Shown here: positions 42,855 through 53,120 of the stretch, one piece after another | Layout of the letters: each line of letters begins with the position of its first letter | Position numbering within the stretch: position 1 is the stretch's first letter | NCBI GenBank assembly: GCA_039583875.1 | Contig: CM077153.1 | Location: 115,750,568-115,814,567, forward strand | Reading direction: 5' to 3' | Source of the DNA: Platanthera guangdongensis | Lineage: Eukaryota > Streptophyta > Magnoliopsida > Asparagales > Orchidaceae | DNA: 64,000 nt | Notes under the pieces: model-generated | Seen by the model: the letters and a program-made list of their open reading frames with translations, nothing else | What the model was told of the DNA's origin: nothing | The model's database searches: none | Position numbers and translations under genes: made by a program

Positions 42855-45800
42855 TGTAACATCCCAATTTCAACTAGACCCCCCTAAGGGTGATTTTAGG
42901 CAAGGCTAGGTCAAGACCAACCCTAGGAAGACCTTGGGGACCAAGTGGGCCTAGGTAGGAGGATGAAAGCTACCATGGTCTGCAAATAGTAAAATTCAAA
43001 ACAATAATTTAGAAGGACATTAGGGCTTCACCATGACTCCATGACCCCATCACAACATTATTAACCTAGCAAAGGGGTCCACTAGAGTTTTTAAGGTCCA
43101 TTAGAGTCATCTCAAGATGGCTAATGAGGCTTAGGCTCACCATGGGCCTATATTGGGCAAAGTGCCCTAACCAAGGGCATTTGCCTCTATTGGGTTCAAC
43201 CAACCTTGGCTAGACCTTTTTAGACATAAGCTGGGTCAATGGGTCACCTAAGACACATTGGATTCAGTTCTAGAGGTCAAGTTGACCCAAGTCAACTTTT
43301 AGTCAAAGTACCCTTACCAAAGGGCAAGTGACCCCCAAGGTGCCAAGTCAACCCTACTCAACCTTAAATAGGCCTTTTGGGAGACCATTGAGTCATCAAG
43401 GACCCATTGGGATCAACCCAAAGGGGGAAACTGACCCAAGTCAACTCTAGCTTAGAGTTGGTCAACTTAATCCAAAAGGGGGGTCAACCCAAGCTCAACC
43501 CCTTTTTCCTTTTAAGTTAACCACAATATAATGAAATATTATGGGTGGAAGGGGCTGCCAATAGGCTGGGGAGTCAGCATGGTCAGTTTTGGTGACTAGG
43601 AAAGAGAGAGAAAGCTTCATTCCACACTAATGGAGGAGAGAGAAAAGGGGAAAGAGAGTTGAAGGAGGAGATTGGCCAAGGAAAGGCCAATGGTCCCCAT
43701 TGATGGCAGCATTCATCTCCTCCAGTGAAGGGGAGGAGTTTCCAGCCGTTTTCCTGGCTGTCAAGGGGCTGTTACAGCCTCCACCATCATGGCCGAAACA
43801 AGCCTTTAATGGCCATGATGGCCATGGCAGTTTCTTCCATCCTTCTCCCCCCCTGATGTTTTAAACATCATCAGTGAGCTTGGAGGAGAAATTCCCAATC
43901 CTTAACTGAAGAAATCCGGCGAGTTTACTGGGAGATTGCAGAATTCCGATCGGCGGCGCCACCACCATGTCAACCCGCAGATCCGCTCGTCTCCAGGCTG
44001 CCAACAAGGTCCTCCTCCTCCTCTTTTCGCATGGGTAGATCTTAGGTTTCATTAGGGCCAAGGTTCGGGCACAATTGAGCCCGATCCAATTCGCAAAATT
44101 CATGGCTTTCGGCCGAGAATTTTCTTGGTTGGATCGCCGGAATCCGCCCCTCCGGCGGCTGTGCCGCCGTCTGGCGATAGCCACCACCTCAACGGAGGTG
44201 ATGGTGGCGGTGGCCGGTCGGGGAAGGGACTGGGTGGCCGGCGGCAGACGTTTGAAGTCGGCACAGGAAGAAGCGATCCTGGCCGTTGGCTCATCGGGGA
44301 CGATAACCCAGCGCCGTTGATCTGCGGCAAGATTCGCGCGGCATCAAATCGATTTCTTTAGGATTTAAATAAAAATCATTTCATTTCTGTCACATTAGAT
44401 GTATTTAATGTATTTAATTTTTAAAAAATACTTAGGGACCCTGAATGGAAATCTGCCCAACATGAAAATTGTAGCTTAGGGTGTCCAGTTTGTAGCAAAA
44501 ATTGCTTGGACCCTTTTGGGCCACTGGTTAGACCAGGGTACCCTTTTTGGTAGGACCTATACCTAGGCCTAAACAGAAATTATTTTTGGTGCCCACACTT
44601 CATTCCTTGTCCAAACAAGTTGAAATTTGGGCAGTGAGAAAGTCTTAGTCATATCTAGAACCTGTCCAAAATATAGAATTTTTGGAGAATATTTCTCTAT
44701 AGTTTTTAGAAAAATTTAATAAATCATGATTAATTTAATTATGTCACCTAATTAATTCAAAACTCCCCCACATTTTGGTGGGTGGTCTTAGATGTCATGA
44801 TAGGTATAGGGTTAAAACTTTAGCTCATTTGGAGATGTTTAGGATAGGTAATTTACCCACCCTATATATGACCTTATAAGGGTATTTTGGTCAAAAGCCA
44901 CTATTTGATGGTTGAGTGGCCAAATTCCCTCATCAGAGGCTGAAATTTTGGCCACTGATATAATTTGACTTTTTACACTCACTTATGGAGTTTGGAGTGG
45001 ATTGGACTAGGGTAGCCCTAGAATTTTAGGGTAGGCCCTTTAGGGTAAATTTCTAGGGTTTGAAGAAATTGGGGTCAAAAGACCTTGGATGGACTTGAAA
45101 CTTGGGAATGATGTCCATAGGGTTACTATGGTCCTGTGGTTAAAATTTTAGGGCATTTGGAAGACTTAAAACCCCTTAAATCTATAACCCTAGTTTAGGG
45201 CACTAGCTTTGAAACCATAAGATCTAATACCAAAACTTTCTGAAAAGGCCTGCGTCTTTGAATGGGTAGTTGTTTAGGGTATATATATCTCTGGAAATTT
45301 TATAATAAATTTTGGATGAATATTTTTGGTACTTTATTCACAAAGTCATGTCTTACAATTTTCACTTAGGAATTTTTGGAGAAACATATACTTGATTAAA
45401 CCTGATGAAACTTAGCAAAGGGGCTTGTAAGCATGGTACCCATCTCTGTAAATATTTATGAATTTTTTGAAGAATGATATTTAGTAGTTGCTTCTTTAAT
45501 TATTTAATTCTATGGAACTTTGGTAAATTTAATAATGACATTTAGATTGTCTGAAAAATTTTAATTTCTTCATCATGATGTTTCTAGTTCCTTATGAAGC
45601 CCTGGTAATTTTTACATAATTATTGGAGACATATTTGTGGCACTTCCTTCATTATATTTGATCTTAGGAATTATTTTTAATAAATCCTTTAGAGGTCAAG
45701 AACTATCTGGAAAATTATGAAAATTGGCAACCAATAATATTTCTCTGTTATTTAGTGAATACAAATTTTAGGAGGCCATTACCTGAGAAAATCATATGGT

Positions 45801-46034
45801 TCATGTTCAAATTGACTATGGCCTAGTTTTTGAGGAAAATTCAATAAATAGTAGATTAATTGGGAAAAATATGATTTTCTGAATTTAGACTATATTTATC
45901 ATAATAGACCTCTGGTAAAATTTGTAGAGTTATTGGAGGAGAATTTAGAGTATCACCTATTGAGTACATCATATTAGCTTAGGGTGGTCTGCAATTAGTA
46001 AAAACAGCAGAAATCAAATAAAAGTGCACTTTTT

Positions 46035-46392
46035 TGTAACGGTCCAGGCCCATCCCATGGGAACCCGCTGGCACCGCCGGCCTACCAGGGTCCAGACCCG
46101 GGCCCACCACTGGTAGTCAGCCTTTCACATTCAAGCCTGCAGGCCATGCACCCCAAACCCTCTCCGGCCTGTTGGTGATGAGGGAGTGGTGGAAAGCTCT
46201 CTTATCAAAGTCCTGGGTTCGAGACCTAGTGGCAACAACCTACCGTGCTGATAAACAGGCCGGAGAGGGGTTGGGGTGCATGGCCTGCAGGCTTGAATGT
46301 GAAAGGCTGACTACCAGTGGTGGGCCCGGGTCTGGACCCTGGTAGGCCGGCGGTGCCAGCGGGTTCCCATGGGATGGGCCTGGACCGTTACA
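46035..46392. repeat. 358-bp foldback element with 137-bp arms, copy 1
   Basis: TGTAACGGTCC...GGACCGTTACA. Arms 46035-46171 and 46256-46392 match at 136 of 137 positions. The 84-bp centre (46172-46255) is a tRNA-like sequence in plus orientation with a B-box at 46216-46226. Transcription would give a long perfect hairpin, a good source of small RNA. Copy 2 at 59869 has the centre inverted and 31 bp longer. Confidence 0.93.
46172..46255 (+). other. tRNA-derived SINE-like core of foldback, truncated
   Basis: Carries the B-box GGTTCGAGACC. The A-box region is cut after TTGG by the 31-bp loss relative to copy 2. Gene function as a tRNA is excluded: no anticodon arm could be assigned. Confidence 0.6.
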
Positions 46393-47974
46393 CCGACTCT
46401 CGGGAAAGCCGCCACAACAGAACACCGATTCTACCAGCCTTTTCGATCATCACAGAGAGAGCAGCAATCATAAACAGTGTTATAATTCGGTCCACAAACA
46501 TCACAAGTAATAAGAGAAATTACAACCAGTCCATAAATAGAAAAGAGAGTGTACTGCAAAGTAACAAAATGGAAATAAAAAACGGACTTAAGCCCGGTAA
46601 ATCTGATCCTCGCTACAATCTCTCGCAGAATCTATAAAAAGACTATCACTCATGGAGCTTGTTGAAACCGAAATCTCGGTCTTCTGTGGAGTTCACCCTT
46701 GGGGAAGGGGTGACCGCGCACCTACTACCCTCAAGCGAACGATCTAGGCACAAGACTAGGAACACAAGGGACAGACCCAAGGTATCATCATGGAGGTCCC
46801 GCCGCATACCCAGAAGACTAGCAAACTCTTCCACTCCCAAGCCAAAGGCTGAGATAAGGCACCTTCGGAGGGCTCTCTTGGCCGACCGGAACCTCGACAG
46901 AGAATCTCAAGACCAACTCTCCTGACTAGAGGTGCCTCCTCGAGTCAATACAAAATGTTCCTCACCCGCCCTACCAATGGAGCCATCTCGCCAAGCAATT
47001 CTATGGCGCGCTGCCCAAGTTGGGCCACTAACAGCGTAACTCCGCTATTCTAAAAGGATGAGAACAGGCCATCAGGGGCTTCCCGGCAACTATACCTCGG
47101 GGCCCCCACAGGGCGAGCGGTTCACGAGAACACCACTCGCCTGAGATAGAAGAAGTAAACTACACATACACAGAGCATCACAGATATTATAAATAATTAC
47201 AGTAATATGAATTCCATACTTCGGCACGCAGGCCGGCAATATAAACAAAAATAGGCCTTTGAGGGCCGGCACAAGCTTGGGCTTAAGCCCGCTACTCCCC
47301 GCTTGGTACTGCAACACCTTTACGCCAATGTCTCGACAAGAGACTGCCAGCTGAACAACCGTCTGCTAACATAAGCTGGCCAAATATATTGCACACACCC
47401 CTTTTTCGGGGCTAAGATGCGCATTCCCTGCAAATAGATAATATACAACTTCCTCGGAGTCTTCTCCGGGAACCCCATAACATCACCAATCCGGCTCACA
47501 AGTCCGGATGGACTTCACACAACATGCCTAAACCCGTACTCACGCTTCCGGGTACTAATGAAGTTAATTGTAGGGACGTACACGTCAACCCGTCGGAGAG
47601 CTCCCTTCCCCAACCTGTTGGTGGAGAGGAGCTTGCATGCAAATATGTAAACTAAGGGCTTCAACTGCCCAAGTAGAAACATCGTTACCCTTGATGCATG
47701 CTTGGCGGCGGTGCCGGGAGAGGAGCACCTGGCTAGCTTGGCACTGGGTAGCTGCGGCGGTGGTCGATCTCCACTCCAGACCGTGCCCTGTTGGGAGAGG
47801 TAAGAAATCCTCATCTTCCTCTTAAGCTCCATTTTTCCATGGTGGTGGCCGATTCAAGCTCCAGGCGGCAGAGCTATGCTGTACGAGGTTGATCTCGGCT
47901 CCAAGTGGCCGGACTTACCCTAAGCGGCGACGGGATGGAAGAAGGGAGGCGACATCGGGCACTGCTGTAGGCCG

Positions 47975-48380
47975 GTGGGAGAGAGAGAGGGGGCCGAGGT
48001 TGTCCTGCTCCAGGCCTAGAGAGAGAGGGGCGGGGGTTGTGCTGCTCCAGGCCGAGAGAGAGAGAGGGCGGGGCTCGGGCTGCTGCTTCAGGCGGCCGGA
48101 GAGAGAGGGGGCCGGGGTTGTGCTGCTCCAGGCTGAGAGAGAGAGAGAGGGAGGGGCTCAGGTTGCTGCTCCAGGCCGAGAGAGAGAGAGGGGGGCGGGG
48201 CTCGGGCTGCTGCTTCAGGCGGCCGGAGAGAGAAAGGGGGCCGAGGTTGTGCTGCTCCAGGCCAAGAGAGAGAGAGAGAGGGCGGGGCTCGGGCTGCTAC
48301 TCCAGGCCGAGAGAGAGAGAGAGGGGCGGGGGTTGTGTTGCTGCTTCAGGCGGCCAGAGAGAGAAAGAGAGGAGCCGGCG
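47975..48380 (+). repeat. GA-rich minisatellite, copy 1
   Basis: About eight units of 45-55 bp built on GGCTGCTGCTCCAGGCCG followed by GAGAGAGAGAG and GGGCGGGG. Translations give Arg/Glu repeats and are artefacts. Copy 2 lies at 61840-62245. Confidence 0.9.
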
Positions 48381-48502
48381 TCGGCTATCCTCCTGGCCGA
48401 ACCCTAGCCCCCGGGAGAGATGGAAATCCCGCTGCTGCCTTTTCCCTTTTTTCCTGCCTTGCCTCTCCCCCTTTCCCACTTTTTCCTTTTGGCTCTGCTC
48501 TA

Positions 48503-48530
48503 CCCCCCCCCCCCCCCCCCCCCCGCCCCC
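48503..48530. repeat. poly-C tract in LTR, copy 1
   Basis: Run of 22 C, then G and five C. The 3' LTR copy at 62368 has 24 C, a slippage difference. Confidence 0.9.
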
Positions 48531-48689
48531 TACCTGCTCCTATTTCTCTTTTTTTTGTTTTCTTCTCTCCCCCTCTCATCCCCCTCTATCTCTCTTCTGT
48601 ATTTCTTTTTTCCTTTCTCATAAATATACATATATATATATATATATAATATATATTATAATTTAATATATATATGATAAATATATAGG

Positions 48690-49025
48690 GCCATTTATCG
48701 AGACCTCCCCTCTAACTTTGCTAAATTACTGACAACACCCCTCTTGTTTTTGAAATTACAAAAACTTCCCCTAAAGTTTTCATTTCATTACAAAAACCTC
48801 CTCTGAAGTTTTTATTTCATAACATCCATGCACAAAAACACCCCCCTCGGTGAACAGTGTCCAGGGGGTATTTTTCTTCATGGATGCAATGAAATGAAAA
48901 TATCAGGGGAGGTTTTGGTAATGAAATGAAAACTTAAGGGGAGTTTTTTGTAATTTCGAAAATAAGAGGGGTGCCCTCACTAATTATGCTACTTTACAGG
49001 GGAGGTTTGGGTAATTATTTCTAAA
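48690..49025. mobile_element. foldback MITE, copy 1
   Basis: Imperfect inverted arms of about 150 bp (CATTTATCGAGACCTCCCCT ... AGGGGAGGTTTGGGTAATTA) around a short centre CACCCCCCTCGGTGAACAGT. Inner parts such as TTTTCATTTCATTACAAAAA pair with GGTAATGAAATGAAAAC. The superfamily is not resolved. TA-rich sequence flanks both sides. Confidence 0.75.
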
Positions 49026-49487
49026 TATATATAATAAATATATATTGCAACATAAAACATAAAAACTTCACACGCATGCGCGAGCACCCGCACGTCTTCG
49101 AACGTGGCTGCACCAAAACGCCGCTCATAGCTTCCCCCGAGCCCGCCTCTTGGGGAGGATCCCACTCGGCCGGATACAGGGTTGTACACAATACCCGCTC
49201 TTTTCGAGGTTGGCACAAGCTTGGAAAGAAACATCCAGCCCCAAGTATCTGGCGAGTGGGAGCCGACCCAAAAAAAAAAGTTTGAGAGAAACTTAAAATT
49301 GCACTTAAATCACTAATCTCTCCATGCCCCTTTTGATCTTTTTGAACCACTCGATACCTGTAATGCTCCCTGCTATCGAACTGCCCTTATATCATTCCTT
49401 ACAATAAGTACAATTTCTCATGATATTGTGAAACAACAAAGCCATATATTTTGTATCTTCTTGTAGACGCGGGGCTAATCCTTTCCC

Positions 49488-49870
49488 CCCAGGTGTACCT
49501 GCAGCCCTGCCAGCTAATGAGAGCCTGACATCGAGTCTACCCGGGGCCGAGCAGCGCTCAGGGTCCCTTACCCCCCAGGCGAGCCTACAGACCTGCCAGC
49601 TAGTAGGAGCCAGACAGCGGGTCTACCCGGGGCCGAGCATCACTCGGGGTCCTGCAAAAATATCCAAGAACCAATCCTTTCCTCCCAGGTATGCCTACAG
49701 CCCGCCAGCTAATGAGAGCGTAACAGCGAGTCTACCCGGGGCCGAGCAGCACTCGGGGTCCCTTACCCCCCAGGAGAGCCTAAGGACCTGCCAGCTAGTA
49801 GGAGCCAGGAAGCGGGTCTACCAGGGGCCGAACATCACTCGGGGTCCTACAAAGTATCCAAACCCTCTCT
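49488..49870 (+). repeat. 86-bp minisatellite with alternating unit types, copy 1 (four units)
   Basis: Units share CCAGCTA.T.AGAGCC, GTCTACCCGGGGCCGAGCA and CACTCGGGGTCC. Two types alternate (CAGCCCTGCCAGCTAATGAG against GACCTGCCAGCTAGTAGG), giving a higher-order period of about 190 bp. The 3' LTR copy has more units. Confidence 0.9.
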
Positions 49871-51672
49871 CCAAACTCCAAACTCTCTCCCTTACCCCCC
49901 AGGTGCACAATGAGTTTAGGAATTTGGAATAATGGGGCATTAGTCTGGTAGGTGAATTAGGTTTGTCATCAGAAGTGTAGATGAGCAGTGGAGGTTGGTT
50001 AGAGTTGTGTGGGGTTCGGGATCGACAAAGGATCACTCATCCTCGTTGAAAAGAAGGAGTCTTATACACTTGGGTTAGAATTCAATTATAACCCTAAGGG
50101 ATTGAGAGATTTGTGTAGTAACCAATAATAATAAGTGCCTTGCGAAAGGGAGCTTTGGGCGTAATCCCATCGTAGTTCCTAGTGCCTTCGAGAGCCCTTC
50201 ACGGGGAATACCTTGGGCAGTCCTGGGCTAACGCAACTCATAGGAATAATGAAACTTCAAGAGTAACTAGAATAATTAGGGTTTCACTCTCACACACTCC
50301 GAGGTTACGGGAAGTAGTTTTGGCTAGATGATCAAGCAGTAGGCTCGGTCGTTGTGGTAAGAGGGCAGGATGGCCCGGTGAGCTTCGGCTCGGTGTTGGT
50401 ACGTAAATTTGCATGTGCATAAAAGGAATGAAATTAAGGTGGTGGGTCTTCGGTATTGGAGGATCTTAGCACAGACACCAATACGTTGACTCGGCAAGTG
50501 TTGTGATAGCACTTCGCCAACAGAAGTCCGGTGCGCCAGCCGGCAAGAGTACGCAGGAGTCCGCTTAGTGCACCAGCATTGAGGCGTACGATAGGTCTGA
50601 CCAGTAGTGCTATACTGGTTTAGAGGTGGGCGAGGCCCAACCCACCGCTTCCGTCTGCCACTACGGAGGTATCCTGGGAGGTGAGGCTCCAGAAAGGGGG
50701 AACTAAAGGTCTGTGTGCACAGAGTCGGGTGTGTGTGTTGCACTTGCTTGATCCATCATACCCACTTGCATGTCATAGCATAAGCGATTCACTTAACCTT
50801 TGACACCTAAAATATAAGTGGTATGGGACACTTATACATTAGGCCCTGCAAAACGACCCCTTGGTCTATAAGCTTGTGTGGGCAAGTTTATAAATTAAGG
50901 TTAATTTTCTTTACATATATATATATTGCTGTTAATAACCAACACCCCAACGTATAAATTGGTATGGGACTCTTTATACGATGGGAGCCTTGCAAAAGAC
51001 CCCTTGCTTATATGTACCCATATAAGTTAAGGTTACTTTACTTTACTTGTTTACAAATATGTTTAGTTACTATATAAATTGCTAGATTTAGGTACACCGT
51101 CACCTGCATTTGATATACTCTCCACTTTCAAGTCCTCCCTTTCTTCCTCTCCGCTCGGTGCCTAGGAGCCATGGGGGAAGGGGTGGGGGATGATAGGACT
51201 TAGTCTTTTAGACTAACGGTTTTCGAACCACATCATTTAGGGGATCGCGGAGCCCAGATTGGAGGAGCAGCCCCAGAGGTCGACACGCTTGGAGATAGGG
51301 CAGTCTAGCACAGGAGTTCAGACAGCTGGGACCGTGAGGCCCTTACTTTAGTAGTGTTTATTTTATTTCCATATGAGAGATCTTGTGGTGAGGAATTGTT
51401 GTATCGGGCATAAGCCCTTATTTACAGTGCTTGGTTTTGTGGACTCTCCCATCGTGGAGATATTTTACTTGATGTGATATTTCTGTGGACTTTTACTTAG
51501 AGTTTTTGCTTCGCATGTTATTACTCTAATTTTGTTACTATGCTGCGATCGAATTGGCCGGCAGAAACGGCGTTTTGTGGTGATGACGCTTCAGGGCGAG
51601 AAGGTGTCACCGCAAAGCGGCGGTTCTGGGCATAAGACCCTGTGTTTTTACTAAAAAAAATGGGTTCTTACA
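49871..51672 (+). other. distal part of 5' LTR
   Basis: No gene. It contains duplicated phrases TATAAATTGGTATGGGAC../..CCTTGCAAAAGACCCCTTG near 50815-51000 and the R/U5-like end with GGGCATAAGACCCTGTG. This part is present only in the 5' LTR within the window. Confidence 0.7.
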
Positions 51673-51674
51673 AG

Positions 51675-51686
51675 TGGTATCAGAGC
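51675..51686 (+). other. primer-binding site, tRNA-iMet
   Basis: TGGTATCAGAGC, a perfect iMet site, two bases after the LTR end. Confidence 0.95.
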
Positions 51687-51859
51687 AAACCTCGATCGAA
51701 AAGTAACAGTCCACAACCCCTGGTCCACCCCCGCGCGAGCTTAGTTTGCGGACAAACTAGCAGCGGAAGCAGTGGTGAGACCCTAAGGAGGAATCACTTG
51801 TAAAATAGTCCACTTTGCATATATTTGCGCTGATTACCCACTAATATAGTTTGTTTCGC

Positions 51860-53018
51860 AGCCTCCAGCTCAGCCCACACCACAAGGCGGGGCCCAGCGG
51901 ACTCCGGACGTTGCACCACCTCCCCCGGTCCCTACTCCTTTCCTACAGTCGGAGGTGGACAGACGTTGACAGCCATTTTGGATGCTTTCAGGGCTCAACA
52001 GGTTCTGGACCCGCAGCCAAACCCGAGGGCCAACTGGCTGAGTATCTTTCGAGGACTCGCTCCCCCATCCTACTGTGGGACTGAGTCTGCCGTCCGGACA
52101 GAGGAGTGGCTAGATATCATGTACGAGATGTTGACTGGGATCAAGTGCCCGTGGGAGGAAAGGGTGCCCTTGGTCGTGTCTTGCTTGGAATCTCATGCTA
52201 AGAGGTGGTGGAAGACTTCCCTGGATACGATTTTTGCTGACAGGACGGCTGCGGAGATAGCTTGGGGAGAATTCAAGGGCGCACTATTGGAGCACTTTGT
52301 TCCGCAATCAGCCAGAGATGAGCTGGAGGACAGGTTTTTGCAGTTGAGGCAAGGGAGCAAGACGGTGGTGGAGTACCACCGAGAGTTTGATCATTTAGCC
52401 CGATTTGCAGACTCATATCAGTTGGACGAAGCTGGGTATACGAAAAGGTTCTACAAGGGCCTGCGGGAGGAGCTGAGGGAGACCTTACTATTTGTATCTG
52501 ACGGGCCCATCTCCCGGATTTTGGAGATGGCGAAAAGAATCGAGGCGGATTGGCTTACTACTCGGGGCCGGAAGCGGCCAAATGAAGACCAGAGCCGGGG
52601 AGCCCGAAATGATCAGCGGCGGGGCCGCATCACAGATGGAAGAAGGGTAGAAGACCAGCCTCATCAGGAGGCGAGACAGGAGATAGGAAGACCAGTGTTG
52701 ATGGCTCCACCACCAGTTCAGAGGCGGGACGAACAGAGACCCGGGGGAATGGCGTATCAACCGCCAGTGTGCTTCGATTGTCACCAGGTGGGGCACATTA
52801 GGAGGAACTGTCCCATGGGGAGGGCACCCCCACCAGCACCACAGGCTGCCCCACCAGCGCCATACTTCGGAGGCCGGGGTCGTGGCCGAGGACGTGGATA
52901 CCCAGGTGGCGATCGTAGACCGGAAAGGGAGCAGGTGTATGCCTTGGATCTGGCACAGCCTCGAAACCCGGAGCAAGTCATAACAGGTATGACAAGAGTT
53001 TTTAAATTATTTAAATAA
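51860..53018 (+). CDS. gag: chromovirus Gag (capsid-nucleocapsid)
   Basis: The main frame is open from about 51966 to TAA 53016-53018. A proline-rich N-terminus (QPPAQPTPQGGAQRTPD) lies in another frame at about 51860-51955, so a one-base shift near 51940-51965 seems to separate it from the core. The capsid domain covers TEEWLDIMYEML, AKRWWKTSLDTIFADR and FVPQSARDELEDRFLQLRQG. The zinc knuckle CFDCHQVGHIRRNC (C-X2-C-X4-H-X4-C) is intact, and a Gly/Arg-rich tail (GGRGRGRGRGYPGG) follows. In unspliced RNA, Gag ends with a short tail encoded by the intron-like interval at 52987. Confidence 0.85.
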
Positions 53019-53120
53019 AAATTCCATTATCTCTGCTGTCAATTTTTAGAACTTCTCAAAAAAAAATGATTAAATAGGAAGAAACTAGTTACAGAATCCT
53101 AAGACATTTAACCGATCCAG
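52987..53120 (+). other. candidate 134-nt intron between gag and pol
   Basis: Begins CAG|GTATGA and ends ATCCAG|G, is AT-rich with T tracts, and has an in-frame stop 30 bases in. Its removal joins Gag codons to the protease frame without a shift. A direct repeat CAGGTAT spans both edges, so it could also be a small insertion with a 7-bp duplication, or an insertion that acts as an intron. Confidence 0.6.

Larger units (their letters stand above)
46393..48690 (-). repeat. LTR-homologous segment in reverse orientation inside the giant LTR, copy 1
   Basis: Runs in the same plus-strand order as the minus-oriented LTR at 13611-15679, including CATCACCAATCC...GGACTTCACACA.CATGCC at about 47481-47527 and TCGTTACCCTTGATG near 47683. 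It therefore looks like a related LTR inserted backwards and then carried into both LTRs. It includes the GA-rich minisatellite. ORFs here are not genes. Confidence 0.65.
42855..51672 (+). repeat. 5' LTR of chromovirus (about 8.8 kb)
   Basis: Starts TGTAACATCCC and ends GGGTTCTTACA, two bases before the primer site. The start is confirmed by the second copy at 56689, where the upstream sequence is different. Internal parts: LTR proper (42855-46034), hairpin (46035-46392), inverted LTR-like segment (46393-48690), foldback MITE (48690-49025), minisatellite (49488-49870), then the distal LTR part. It is several times longer than usual plant LTRs. Confidence 0.88.

Noticed and set aside
44075..44361. 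GC-rich ORFs conserved at 57909-58195
   Set aside because: They are conserved only because both lie in the two LTRs of one element; overlapping frames on both strands are open.
46172..46255. A functional tRNA gene in the hairpin loop
   Set aside because: It has a B-box, but no acceptor stem or anticodon arm could be formed, and the A-box is deleted in this copy.
47889..48666. Long ORFs of Arg/Glu/Gly and Pro repeats (also 61865-62526)
   Set aside because: They are translations of the GA-rich minisatellite and C-tract in the LTR; every frame is open because the repeat lacks stops.
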